Below are positions 38,448 to 47,693 of a DNA stretch of 64,000 nt, piece by piece. Source of the DNA: Mesorhizobium terrae (GTDB taxonomy: Bacteria; Pseudomonadota; Alphaproteobacteria; Rhizobiales; Rhizobiaceae); assembly GCF_008727715.1 (NCBI RefSeq), contig NZ_CP044218.1:4419501-4483500 (forward strand), written 5' to 3'. The notes beneath the pieces were generated by a model. The model saw only the letters and a list, made by a program, of their open reading frames with translations, ran no database searches and had not been told where the DNA came from. The translations under genes and the position numbers were made by a program. Within the stretch, counting starts at the first letter, position 1; each line of letters opens with the position of its first letter.

Positions 38448-38467
<20 letters not shown>
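37730..38467 (+). CDS. Liv-type ABC importer ATPase (LivG-like)
   Basis: A 245-residue ATPase with Walker A GPNGAGKSTLF, Q-loop region RTFQLVRTF, and Walker B ALLLLDEPMAGLN. The family signature is degenerate: TLSDRRLLEIARA in place of the common LPYGQQR/LSGGQ form, lacking the usual Gly pair, though partner LivF has a full one. An ATG at 37718 is in frame but has no room for a ribosome site, so 37730 is preferred. Overlaps the next gene by 20 bases. Confidence 0.88.
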
Positions 38468-39172
<705 letters not shown>

Positions 39173-39173
<1 letters not shown>

Positions 39174-40063
39174 TGACCTTGCCCTCGCCGGACATCTTCC
39201 TGCAGCTATCCATCAACGGCGCGCTCGGCGGCGCCATGTATGGCGTCGCCGCCGTCGGCCTCAGCCTCATCTTCGGCACCATGCGGCTGATCTTCCTGGC
39301 GCAGGGCGCCATGATCATCCTGGCCGCCTATCTGGTGCGGGCGCTGTTCCAGCATCTCGGCATCGACCCGTTCCTGTCGCTCGCCATCATGGTGCCGGTC
39401 GGCTTCGGCGCGGGATGGCTGATCTACCAGGGCCTGTTCCGCAAGGCGGCGGCGGAAGAAGACCGCAACATCTCGCTGTTGATCGCGGTCGGCGTCATGT
39501 TCCTGGTGCAGAACCTGATGACGGTGATCTGGGGCGGCAACACCGCCGCCGTCGTCACCAGCTACACGGCAAGCGGCATCGAGTTTCTCGGCGTGCGCAC
39601 CTCGTTCACCCGCTCGATGGGCTTTCTGATCGCGCTGGCCGGCACCGGGCTGGTGGTGCTGTTCCTGCGCAACACGCTAGTCGGCAAGGCGGTGAGGGCA
39701 GCCTCCGAGGACATGACGGCGGCGACGCTGATGGGCATCAGCCCGCACAAGGTCAATGCGATCGCCTTCGCCATCGGCATTGCGCTGGCCGGTGCAGCCG
39801 GCGTCGCTGTTGCTACAACATTTCCCTTCAACCCCTTTGCTGGGTTTATTTTTTCACTCAAGGCGCTGGTGGCGCTGGCGCTCGGCGGCATCGGCAATGT
39901 CGTCGGCGCGCTGGCCGGCGGCATCATCCTCGGGCTGATCGAGGCCTATGTGCAGTTCTTCATCTCCGGCGGCTGGACCAACGCCATCGCCTACGGCGTC
40001 TTCCTGGCCGTGCTGATGTTCAAACCCGAGGGCCTGTTCAGCCGGCCCTACAAGAAGGCGTAA
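39173..40063 (+). CDS. Liv-type ABC importer permease (LivH-like)
   Basis: A 296-residue integral-membrane permease; about eight hydrophobic segments, with GAMYGVAAVGLSLIFGTMRLI at the N-terminus and a conserved loop AASEDMTAATLMGISPHKVNAIAF between segments (the coupling loop). The start is the ATG overlapping the stop of the LivF-like gene (TGATG). Forms the membrane channel with the LivM-like protein. Confidence 0.93.
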
Positions 40064-40067
40064 GGCC

Positions 40068-41033
40068 ATGTTTGCCCAAAACCGCATCTGGCTCGCCGCC
40101 GCCGTTGTCGTGCTCGCGCTGCTGCCGCTCTGGCCCGGCGTCATCGACAGCTACGCCTTTTCCTTCCTGTTCTTCGTGTTCGTCTACGCCATATTAGCGC
40201 AGGGCTGGAACCTGATCGCCGGCTTCGGCGGCCAGATCAGTCTCGGTTCGCACGCCTTCTTCGGGCTCGGCGCCTACACCACGGCCATCCTGTGGAGCGG
40301 CAACTATCTGTGGGGTTCGCTCTACCAGGCTTTCCCGCGCATCTATTATTTCGACCCGGTGACGATGGTGCTGAGCGGGCTGGTCGCGGCACTCGCCGCC
40401 GCGCTGATCGGCCTGCCGCTGCTCTCCAAATTGCGCGGCGACTATTTCGCGCTGGGCACGCTCGGCTTCGGCGAGATCGTCAAGGTGATGTTCGTCAACG
40501 GTGGCGATTTCACTGGCGGCGCCTTTGGCGTGGTGGCGCCGTCCAGCACGTTCGAGACGCTGATGCCGCATTACTGGACCGGGCTCGGCCTCACCGTCGG
40601 CACCGCGCTTGCCATAGGCTGGCTGATGCGCTCGCGTTACGGATTGGCGCTGATCGCGGTGCGCGACGACGAGATGGCCGCATCCGCCAACGGCATCGAC
40701 ACGCTGAAGGTCAAGGTCGCCGCCTTCGCCGCCAGCGCTTTCATCGCCGGCCTCGCCGGCAGCCTCTACACCTACTACATCTTCCATGTCGGCCCGGACT
40801 CGGTGTTCAGTCTCGACTGGATGCTGCTGCCGCTGATGATGACGGTGGTGGGCGGTACCGGCACCTTGCTCGGGCCGATCCTTGGCGCCTTCGTCATGTA
40901 TGCGGTGTTCGATCTCGCCCGCATCTTCGTGCCGGACTACCACCCGATCATTTCTGGTCTCACCATCATCCTGGCCATGCTGTACCTGCCGAAAGGCCTG
41001 GCGCGCCTGCGCCCGGCCGCGGCGCGTGCATAA
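40068..41033 (+). CDS. Liv-type ABC importer permease (LivM-like)
   Basis: A 321-residue permease with about nine hydrophobic segments and the LivM signatures AQGWNLIAGFGGQISLGSHAFFGLGAY and RDDEMAASANGIDTLKVKVAAF. It begins 4 bases after LivH and closes the rightward operon that starts at the SDR gene. The transcript ends in the intergenic gap beyond. Confidence 0.93.
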   Translation: MFAQNRIWLAAAVVVLALLPLWPGVIDSYAFSFLFFVFVYAILAQGWNLIAGFGGQISLGSHAFFGLGAYTTAILWSGNYLWGSLYQAFPRIYYFDPVTMVLSGLVAALAAALIGLPLLSKLRGDYFALGTLGFGEIVKVMFVNGGDFTGGAFGVVAPSSTFETLMPHYWTGLGLTVGTALAIGWLMRSRYGLALIAVRDDEMAASANGIDTLKVKVAAFAASAFIAGLAGSLYTYYIFHVGPDSVFSLDWMLLPLMMTVVGGTGTLLGPILGAFVMYAVFDLARIFVPDYHPIISGLTIILAMLYLPKGLARLRPAAARA

Positions 41034-41339
41034 GGCCGGTTCGCGCAAGCGCAACCGTTCGCCACGCCGCCGTATTGCGTGTCGCGCATCGCCAGCGCAT
41101 CCGAACCGCCTATGGCGCGGTGCAGGATGTGGATTGGATGCGCGGAGGAAGACGCAAGCCCAAAGAAAGAACCGTGTCCCTTCAATCCCTTGCCGAAAAC
41201 CGCACGAAAACCACGCCCGGATTTGTCCACGCCACTCGCCTTCAGTTGACAATCGGCCCATCGCCCTCACGGGAACCTGGTGCGCACCGGGTATCAGGGA
41301 GGGCGCCGGTGCCGGACTGGCAGCGCTAACGGTGGCGCT

Positions 41340-41548
41340 GTCTGGTGACGAGCCCTAAGTCCGGGCCCTGGAAAAACCCGGCCGCCGAAAATGGCGGCTT
41401 CGAGGCCCGAAGTCTGCCGTCGCGAAGGACGGCGAGGTCGGTCCGGGGCAAGAACACTGGCGGGGCGCCCGGAAGGCGCCACGTATTATTACAGACAGGC
41501 ACCGACCCGGCGCCCCGCTTCCCACCTCCCGCAACGGGAGTGTTTTTT
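41340..41548 (+). ncRNA. Candidate structured RNA upstream of a terminator
   Basis: A GC-rich stretch with several strong helices: GCCGCC/GGCGGC near 41382-41400, the long-range 10-bp pairing GCGGGGCGCC (41460-41469) with GGCGCCCCGC (41509-41518), and a terminal CTCCCG-CAA-CGGGAG hairpin with six T residues. It matches no RNA family I recognise (not RNase P, SRP RNA, tmRNA or a known riboswitch). The 5' end is a guess, and it could instead be read from the opposite strand. Confidence 0.3.
41526..41548 (+). terminator. Rho-independent terminator in the 41-kb gap
   Basis: CTCCCG (41526-41531), loop CAA, CGGGAG (41535-41540), then TGTTTTTT. It ends either the Liv operon transcript or a separate small RNA. 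Confidence 0.8.
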
Positions 41549-41613
41549 GACAATGGCCAGGGCGGATTTCCGCAGCGTGGCGATGAATAGATGTATTCAA
41601 CCCGCAACGCCTC

Positions 41614-41824
41614 CGTCATTCCGGGCAAGCGACCAAAGCGAGCGCCGACCCGGAACCCATTGGTCCTGGCGCGTCGAGCTCGGCCCGGTCCTCGTCTTGA
41701 ACCGTTCTTGCAGTTGAATCGGCGCTGTGCGCTTCAGGGCGATCCACGCGAACCCAGGTCCCGGCCGTGCTGCTTATGGGTTCCGGGTCGGCGCTCGGCT
41801 CCGCCTCGCTGGCCCGGAATGACG
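41614..41824. repeat. Intergenic inverted repeat, CGTCATTCCGGG family
   Basis: Left arm 41614-41660 and right arm 41776-41824 are near-reverse complements (CGTCATTCCGGGC...CGACCCGGAACCCAT), with a 115-base centre. The sequence resembles the widespread noncoding repeats of rhizobial genomes. Confidence 0.8.
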
Positions 41825-41975
41825 AGTGCGTGGCCTTTTCCGGCGCCTTTGCCTTGCTCAGCCTGCCTTCAACGAAATTCGATTTCTCTCGTCGATGCGA
41901 AAACAGCCCGCGCTGCCTCCAGCTATCCACAAACTGGCCCTACACTGCGCGCCGGCAAACAGGTAAAAGGGCGCC

Positions 41976-44084
41976 ATGAACACCCACGCCAAGATCCGTA
42001 TCGGCCATTCGGCCTGCCCGCATGACTGCCCGTCGACCTGCGCGCTCGACGTCGAACTCCTGGGGCCCGACCGTATCGGCCGCGTGCATGGCGCCAAGGA
42101 CAACAGCTACACGGCCGGAGTCGTTTGCGCCAAGGTGGCGCGTTACGCCGATCGCATCCACCATCCCGACCGGTTGATGAAGCCGCTGGTGCGGGCCGGC
42201 GCCAAGGGCGACGGCCAGTGGAAGGAATCCAGCTGGGAAGCCGCGCTCGACCTCGTCGCCGAAAAATTCATCGCGGCCGAGGAAAAATACGGCTCCGAGA
42301 CGGTATGGCCCTATTTCTACGCCGGCACGATGGGGCTGGTGCAGCGCGACGGCATCGAGCGGCTGCGCCACGCCAAGAAATATTCCGGCTTCTTCGGTTC
42401 GATCTGCACCAATCTTGCCTGGACCGGCTATGTCATGGGCACCGGCGCGCTGCGCGGCTCCGATCCGCGCGAAATGGGCCGTTCCGATTGCATCGTCGTC
42501 TGGGGCACAAATGCGGTGGTGACCCAGGTCAATGTGATGACGCATGCGATCAAGGCCCGCAAGGAACGCGGCGCCAAGATCGTCGTCATCGACATCTATG
42601 AAAACGCCACCATGAAGCAGGCCGACATGGGCCTGGTGCTGAAGCCCGGCACCGACGGCGCGCTCGCCTGCGCGGTCATGCATGTGCTGTTTCGCGAAAA
42701 CATGGCCGACCGCGCCTATCTCGAAAAATACACCGACGACCCGAAGGGGCTGGAAGCGCATCTTGCCGACAAGACACCGGAATGGGCGGCGGCGATCACC
42801 GGCCTCACCGTTGCCGAGATCGAGGCTTTTGCCCGCCTGATCGGCACGACGAAAAAGACGTTCTTCCGGCTGGGTTATGGTTTCGCGCGCCAGCGCAACG
42901 GCTCGGTCAACATGCACGCCGCGCTTTCCATCGCCGCCGTCACCGGCTGCTGGCAATATGAGGGCGGCGGCGCTTTCCATTCCAATTCAGGCATTTCCGG
43001 CTTCAAGTTCAACAAGGACTTGCTCGAAGGCGACCGCTACCGCGACCCCAAGGTGCGCTATCTCGATCATTCGCGCATCGGTCCGGTGCTGACCAATGCC
43101 GAGGATGCGCTCTATGGCGGCCCGCCGGTGACGGCGATGCTGATCCAGAACACCAATCCCATGAACGTCGCGCCCGAACAGCGGCTGGTGCGCCAGGGGC
43201 TCCTGCGCGAGGACCTGTTCACCTGCGTGCACGAGCAATTCATGACCGACACGGCCAAGTTGGCCGACGTGGTGCTGCCGGCCACCATGTTTTTGGAGCA
43301 TGACGACGTCTACAAGGGCGGCGGCAACCAGCACATCACGCTGGGTCCGAAGCTGATCGAGCCGCCGGTCGGCCCGCGCACCAACCATTATGTCATCGAG
43401 GAATTGGCCAAGCGTCTGGGCGTTTCGCACCTGCCGGGCTTCGGCCTGACCGAGAAGGAACACATCAACGCGCTGCTCAAGAACCGCGACCTCGATTTCG
43501 ACACGCTGCGCGAACAGCGCTGGGCCGACATGCAGCCGGATTTCGAGACCGCGCATTTCCTGAAAGGTTTTGGCCATCCCGACGGCAAGTTCCGCTTCAA
43601 GCCGCAATGGAACGGCGGCGCGGCACCCAACAAGCCGCCGAAGAGCATGGGCATTTTCGGCCCGGTCGAACAGCTGCCGGAATTCCCCGACCATGTCGAC
43701 CTGATCGAGGTGGCGGATGCCGAGCATCCGTTCCGCCTGGCGACCTCGCCGGCGCGCAATTACCTGAATTCCAGCTTCGCCGAGACGCCGGTGTCGCAGG
43801 CCAAGGAAGTTCGGCCGGAGCTTCTGATCCATCCTGACGATGCCGAGGTGCTCGGACTTGCCGAAGGCGCGCGCGTCGAGGTCGGCAACCGGCGCGGCGA
43901 GGTAGTGCTGCATACGAAGTTCTTCGCCGGGTTGAAGCGTGGCGTCGTCATCGCCGAGGGCATCTGGCCGAATTCGGCGCATGAGCGCGGCGAGGGCATC
44001 AACGTGCTGACCGGCTCTGACGCGCCTGCGCCCTATGGCGGCGCGGCCGTTCACGACAACAAGGTCTGGGTGCGGGCGACTTAA
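41976..44084 (+). CDS. Molybdopterin-dependent oxidoreductase with [4Fe-4S]
   Basis: A 702-residue enzyme of the DMSO-reductase family. N-terminal Cys14, Cys18, Cys22 (CPHDCPSTC) and Cys51 would hold a [4Fe-4S] cluster; the molybdopterin-binding parts follow, with IVVWGTNAVVTQVN, DIYENATMKQADMGLVLKPGTDGALA, and a C-terminal dinucleotide-binding domain (PELLIHPDDAEVLGLAEGARVEV, about 600-690). No twin-arginine signal is visible, so it appears cytosolic. The substrate is unknown and no partner subunit or chaperone gene adjoins it. Relatives are annotated as molybdopterin oxidoreductases without assigned reactions. It converges with the GST gene. Confidence 0.88.
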   Translation: MNTHAKIRIGHSACPHDCPSTCALDVELLGPDRIGRVHGAKDNSYTAGVVCAKVARYADRIHHPDRLMKPLVRAGAKGDGQWKESSWEAALDLVAEKFIAAEEKYGSETVWPYFYAGTMGLVQRDGIERLRHAKKYSGFFGSICTNLAWTGYVMGTGALRGSDPREMGRSDCIVVWGTNAVVTQVNVMTHAIKARKERGAKIVVIDIYENATMKQADMGLVLKPGTDGALACAVMHVLFRENMADRAYLEKYTDDPKGLEAHLADKTPEWAAAITGLTVAEIEAFARLIGTTKKTFFRLGYGFARQRNGSVNMHAALSIAAVTGCWQYEGGGAFHSNSGISGFKFNKDLLEGDRYRDPKVRYLDHSRIGPVLTNAEDALYGGPPVTAMLIQNTNPMNVAPEQRLVRQGLLREDLFTCVHEQFMTDTAKLADVVLPATMFLEHDDVYKGGGNQHITLGPKLIEPPVGPRTNHYVIEELAKRLGVSHLPGFGLTEKEHINALLKNRDLDFDTLREQRWADMQPDFETAHFLKGFGHPDGKFRFKPQWNGGAAPNKPPKSMGIFGPVEQLPEFPDHVDLIEVADAEHPFRLATSPARNYLNSSFAETPVSQAKEVRPELLIHPDDAEVLGLAEGARVEVGNRRGEVVLHTKFFAGLKRGVVIAEGIWPNSAHERGEGINVLTGSDAPAPYGGAAVHDNKVWVRAT

Positions 44085-44118
44085 GGCGCGGCACGAACCC
44101 GGCTTCGGTCGCAAGTTC

Positions 44119-44155
44119 AAAAAGATCGGGCGCCATCCACGGATGACGCCCGATC
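44119..44155 (-). terminator. Terminator between molybdopterin enzyme and GST genes
   Basis: GATCGGGCG (44124-44132) pairs with CGCCCGATC (44147-44155), with inner CATCC/GGATG pairs. Read on the minus strand the hairpin is followed by TTTTT, so it terminates the GST transcript; it may also act on the converging gene. Confidence 0.8.
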
Positions 44156-44173
44156 TCGTTCCAGGCGGAGCGT

Positions 44174-44902
44174 TTAGGCGGCGAGCGCGGCGCCGGTGTC
44201 GCGCAGCACGTCTTCCAGCGGGACCAGCCCCTTCATCGCGCCGCTGCCGATGGCCGGCTTGCCGTCCTCGATCGCCACGGCGAAGCGGAAGGCGGGATCG
44301 GCCTCGATCCGCTGGCGCAGCGCCAGGATGCGCGGATAGTCACGCGGGTCGATCGCCTTGTGGAACTCCACCCAGCGCGCCACGCCGGCAAACACCGCAT
44401 CGGCAAGAGTCGGCTTGTCGCCGAGCAGATACGGGCTGTCGCCGATCATCGCCTCGAGCTGCTCGTGGCGCTTGGCGACGAAGCTGCGGCCGAATTTGCG
44501 TAGCGTCTCGCGCTCTTCCTCGGAGGCGTCGTCCGCCTCCAGCGCCACCCACATGGAGAAGAACGCGCCGGTGAAGCCGGTGTTGAGGAAGGCGATGTAC
44601 TGGTGCATGCGGTCAGCTTCCGGCGTGCCGGGTTCGAAGCTGATGCGGCGCTCGGTGTCGCGCGCCTCCAGCCACAGCGCGATCGCCATGGTCTCGGTCA
44701 GCACGCGGCCCTCATCGGTGATCAGCACAGGCGTTTCCACCCGGCCGTTCAGGCGCTTGTAGGGGGCCTCGCGCATCTCGCCCAGCATGTCCACGCGGGT
44801 CAGGCGGTAGGGCTGGCCGAGCCATTCGAAGGCGGCGACGAGCCCGGCGGACGAGCCGAGCGGAAAGCCGGAGGTGAAGATCGGTTCGGAAATCGGTTTC
44901 AT
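44174..44902 (-). CDS. Glutathione S-transferase family protein
   Basis: A 242-residue cytosolic protein. The N-terminal thioredoxin fold (residues 1-80, PIFTSGFPLGSSAGLVAAFEWLGQPYRL, then GRVETPVLITDEGRVLTETMAIALWLEA, containing the cis-Pro and Glu-Thr of the glutathione site) is followed by an all-helical C-terminal domain (YLLGDKPTLADAVFAGVARWVEF). The first helix has Ser/Thr rather than a catalytic Tyr. Start at 44902 follows GGAGA; longer in-frame extensions are non-coding. Divergent from a LysR gene. Confidence 0.9.
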   Translation of the reverse strand: MKPISEPIFTSGFPLGSSAGLVAAFEWLGQPYRLTRVDMLGEMREAPYKRLNGRVETPVLITDEGRVLTETMAIALWLEARDTERRISFEPGTPEADRMHQYIAFLNTGFTGAFFSMWVALEADDASEEERETLRKFGRSFVAKRHEQLEAMIGDSPYLLGDKPTLADAVFAGVARWVEFHKAIDPRDYPRILALRQRIEADPAFRFAVAIEDGKPAIGSGAMKGLVPLEDVLRDTGAALAA

Positions 44903-44999
44903 TTTGGTTCTCCGTTGTTGATGCAACGGATATAGATTCGTGGACTTTTGCCCGGTAGACTGACGAATTGAAACCCAATGTCTGCATGCGGAGACTTTG

Positions 45000-45917
45000 A
45001 TGCTGAACCTCAACGATCTCCAGTTCTTTACCCAGGCGGTCGATAGCGGCGGCTTCGCATCCGCGGCCCGGCGCCTTGGCTTTCCGAAATCGACGATCAG
45101 CAAGCGGGTGGCCGCGCTGGAGGCGACACTCGGGGTGCAACTGATCCACCGCACGTCGCGCAATTTCACGCTGACCGATGTCGGACGCGACGTCTACGAT
45201 CATGCCCGCGCCGCGATGATCGAGGCGGAAGCGGCCGAGGCCGTCGTGCATCGGCGCCTGGCGGAACCGAGCGGCATTGTGCGGATCACGACATCGGTAC
45301 CGACCGCCCAGTTCCGGCTGGCGCCGCGCTTGCCGCTGCTTGCGCGCCAATATCCGAAGCTGCGTGTCCAGCTTCATGTCACCGATCGTTTCGTCGATCT
45401 GGTGCAGGACGGTTTCGACATCGCGGTCCGCAGCCATTTCGGGCCGCTGCCGGATTCCGATCTCGTCCATCGGCGCATGGGCAAGGAGAAGATCACGCTG
45501 GTCGCGGCGCCGTCCTATATCGCGGAGCGCGGCGAGCCTGCGACGCCCGAGGCCCTGAGCGACCATGAAGGATTGTTCAACAACATGACGATCAAGGCCT
45601 GGCGCCTCAGCGACGCGGAGGGGCGCACGGTTGAGGTCACCCCGCAGCCGCGCCTCTATGCGGACGAATCCGTACCGCTGTTGATGGCGGCGGAAGCGGG
45701 GCTGGGCGTCGTCTGCCTGCCGGAAATGATCTCGGCGCAGGCGCGGCGGCAAGGACGGTTGGTGCGGGTATTGCCGGGGTGGACCGCAGGCAGCGTCATC
45801 ACCTCGATCCTGACGCCGCAAAAGCGCGGACAGCTTCCCGCCGTGCGCGCAGTGATCGATTTCCTGCTGCAGAAGGAGACGGTCGATACCTATGCGGCGG
45901 GATGGATGCATGGTTGA
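45000..45917 (+). CDS. LysR-family regulator
   Basis: A 305-residue LysR regulator; HTH at residues 5-62 (LNDLQFFTQAVDSGGFASAARRLGFPKSTISKRVAALE) and effector domain from about 90. It belongs to the CrgA/AaeR-like branch by the signature IVRITTSVP and RPxxLxxxG-type loop region. Its start faces the GST gene 97 bases away, so it most likely regulates that gene and itself. GGAG precedes the ATG. Confidence 0.92.
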   Translation: MLNLNDLQFFTQAVDSGGFASAARRLGFPKSTISKRVAALEATLGVQLIHRTSRNFTLTDVGRDVYDHARAAMIEAEAAEAVVHRRLAEPSGIVRITTSVPTAQFRLAPRLPLLARQYPKLRVQLHVTDRFVDLVQDGFDIAVRSHFGPLPDSDLVHRRMGKEKITLVAAPSYIAERGEPATPEALSDHEGLFNNMTIKAWRLSDAEGRTVEVTPQPRLYADESVPLLMAAEAGLGVVCLPEMISAQARRQGRLVRVLPGWTAGSVITSILTPQKRGQLPAVRAVIDFLLQKETVDTYAAGWMHG

Positions 45918-46002
45918 TCGAAGCGCATCCGCGCGAGCCCGTGTCTTCCAATCGTTGCCAATATCGGTCTAGCGTGGGCCCGGATGCGATTTGGAGATTG
46001 CG

Positions 46003-46896
46003 ATGAGCGGCGACCACCAGCACGGCGATCTTGAGACGACACCGGCCTCGCGACTGTGGATGGCGCTCGGGCTGACCGGCACCTTCCTGATCGTCGAGAT
46101 CGTCGGCGGCATCGTTACCGGCAGCCTGGCGCTGATTTCCGACGCCATGCACATGCTGACCGACGCCATGGCCCTTGCCATCGCGTTGCTTGCCATTCGC
46201 ATCGGCCGCCGGCAGGCGGATTTGCTGCGCACCTACGGCTACGCCCGCTTCGAGATACTGGCAGCGGCCTTCAACGCCATGCTGTTGCTGGCGGTGGCGT
46301 TCTACATTCTCTACGAGGCCTACAAGCGGTTGTTCGAGACGCAGGAGATCGCCTCGCTCGGCATGCTGGCCATCGCTGTTGTCGGCCTGCTGGTCAACCT
46401 GACGTCGATGCGACTGCTCACCAGCCACAAGGACAAGAGCCTCAACGTCAAGGGCGCCTATCTGGAAGTCTGGGCCGACATGCTGGGTTCGGTCGGCGTC
46501 ATTGCCGGCGCGATCATCATCTGGCTGACCGGCTGGCAATGGGTGGATTCGCTGATCGCCGTCGGCATCGGCTTCATGGTCTTCCCGCGCACCTGGGTGC
46601 TGCTCAAGGAATGCGTCAACATCCTGCTCGAAGGCGTGCCGCCGGGCATGAAACTGTCGGAGGTCGAGGCTGCGATCGCCGGAACTCCTGGCGTCGCCTC
46701 GGTGCATGACCTGCATCTGTGGGCGATCACCCAGAGCAAGGTTTCGCTGACCGCGCATGCTGTGCTGGGCGAGGGCGCGGACGCCGAGACCGTTCGCCGG
46801 GCGGCTGAAACGGTGCTGCGCGAAAAGTTCGATCTGCACCACACCACGCTGCAGATGGAGCGCGAGACCTGTTCGCCGCTCGAGGCCATTCATTAG
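46003..46896 (+). CDS. czcD: Cation diffusion facilitator (CzcD/ZitB-like)
   Basis: A 297-residue proton-coupled exporter of Zn/Co/Cd-type ions in the inner membrane. N-terminal His-containing leader (GDHQHGD), six hydrophobic segments, SDAMHMLTDAMALAI in TM2 (metal-site Asp/His pair), NVKGAYLEVWADMLGSVGVI in TM5, and a C-terminal cytosolic domain (GTPGVASVHDLHLWAI). The wording follows Cupriavidus CzcD closely. GGAG (45992-45995) sets the start at 46003. The Gly/His-rich membrane protein downstream may be related. Confidence 0.9.
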   Translation: MSGDHQHGDLETTPASRLWMALGLTGTFLIVEIVGGIVTGSLALISDAMHMLTDAMALAIALLAIRIGRRQADLLRTYGYARFEILAAAFNAMLLLAVAFYILYEAYKRLFETQEIASLGMLAIAVVGLLVNLTSMRLLTSHKDKSLNVKGAYLEVWADMLGSVGVIAGAIIIWLTGWQWVDSLIAVGIGFMVFPRTWVLLKECVNILLEGVPPGMKLSEVEAAIAGTPGVASVHDLHLWAITQSKVSLTAHAVLGEGADAETVRRAAETVLREKFDLHHTTLQMERETCSPLEAIH

Positions 46897-46997
46897 AGCG
46901 CCGCGCGTCCAATTGGACGCGCAAAGGACGCTCTAACGCTTTGAATCTGCTGCATCGTGCCTGCCGAAAATCGAATCCGATTTTCTGGCCGATGCAG
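46895..46997. repeat. 103-bp intergenic repeat, copy 2 (inverted)
   Basis: Same element as 26484-26586 in opposite orientation, about 94 percent identical by eye, including the palindrome GCGCGTCCAATTGGACGCGC. Its left end overlaps the last two bases of the czcD stop. Confidence 0.9.
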
Positions 46998-47105
46998 TAT
47001 GCCATGCGGCATTTTGGCATCGGCGCTTGCTCCTCTAGTCACTAGAGCATCTATCTTTGGTCCATGGCGCCGGCTTCGGTGTCTTAACGGATCAAGGAGG
47101 CCGAT

Positions 47106-47681
47106 ATGAGTTGGCACGGTTCCAGACAGAACAAGCACGGCGGTGGTTACGGAAATGGCGGCCATGGCAGTGGCGGGCATGGTTCGGGTTCGGGATGGGG
47201 GCGTTCCGGGCATGATCGTCGGGAAAACTTTCGTGACGAGCAGCCACCAGCAGGCAATCAACCGCCGAGAGGCGAGCGGCCAACACGGACGATCGACATG
47301 ATGCCCGCCGGAGCGGTGTCGAGCATCCCGGCCATGTCCAAATTCGCCATCGTTGCAGCCATCGGCATCTTCCTGGCCTGGACGCTCTTGGCGGTCGCGG
47401 CCTATGGCCTGGTTGACGTGCTGGGCGGCTGGCTGTCCACCAACAGCGGTGTTCTGCTGCAGGGTGGCAAGGATGTGGCCGGCGCGGTCGGTGTCGGCAA
47501 GGAACTGGTCGACAAGGTCGATGTGCAGGGCACGGCGTCGCTCGTGCAGCAGGTCCTGGCGGGAGCATTGGTCATCGCCCGGCCGGCGATCGTCGCGTTA
47601 TGGCTGCTCGGCGCGCTGGCGATTGTCGCCGCACCGTTCGCGCTTCGGCGGATGGGCTTGTTGCGACGCTCCGGCCACTGA
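47106..47681 (+). CDS. Gly/His-rich two-segment membrane protein, unknown function
   Basis: A 191-residue protein. The first 45 residues are low-complexity (HGGGYGNGGHGSGGHGSGSG, with several His), then a linker, then two clear hydrophobic segments (about 79-108 and 153-180), ending in a short basic tail. Between them lies GGKDVAGAVGVGKELVDKVD. A His-rich soluble leader next to a cation exporter suggests metal buffering (inference); no enzyme motif is present. AAGGAGG precedes the ATG. Confidence 0.72.
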   Translation: MSWHGSRQNKHGGGYGNGGHGSGGHGSGSGWGRSGHDRRENFRDEQPPAGNQPPRGERPTRTIDMMPAGAVSSIPAMSKFAIVAAIGIFLAWTLLAVAAYGLVDVLGGWLSTNSGVLLQGGKDVAGAVGVGKELVDKVDVQGTASLVQQVLAGALVIARPAIVALWLLGALAIVAAPFALRRMGLLRRSGH

Positions 47682-47693
47682 TCCCGGCTGCGT

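Larger units (their letters stand above)
41034..41975. other. 0.94-kb gap with candidate RNA and inverted repeat
   Basis: No convincing protein gene: the open frames on both strands lack ribosome sites and recognisable products. It contains a candidate structured RNA (about 41340-41548), a T-tailed terminator, an inverted repeat with 47-49-base arms (41614-41824), and the upstream region of the molybdopterin oxidoreductase. A TTGACA at 41246 has no good -10 partner. Confidence 0.6.

Noticed and set aside
41034..41975. Many short open frames, and RNase P, SRP RNA or cobalamin-riboswitch identity for the gap
   Set aside because: None of the frames has a start signal, and the invariant sequences of those RNAs (for example the ACAGAAA core of RNase P) are missing.
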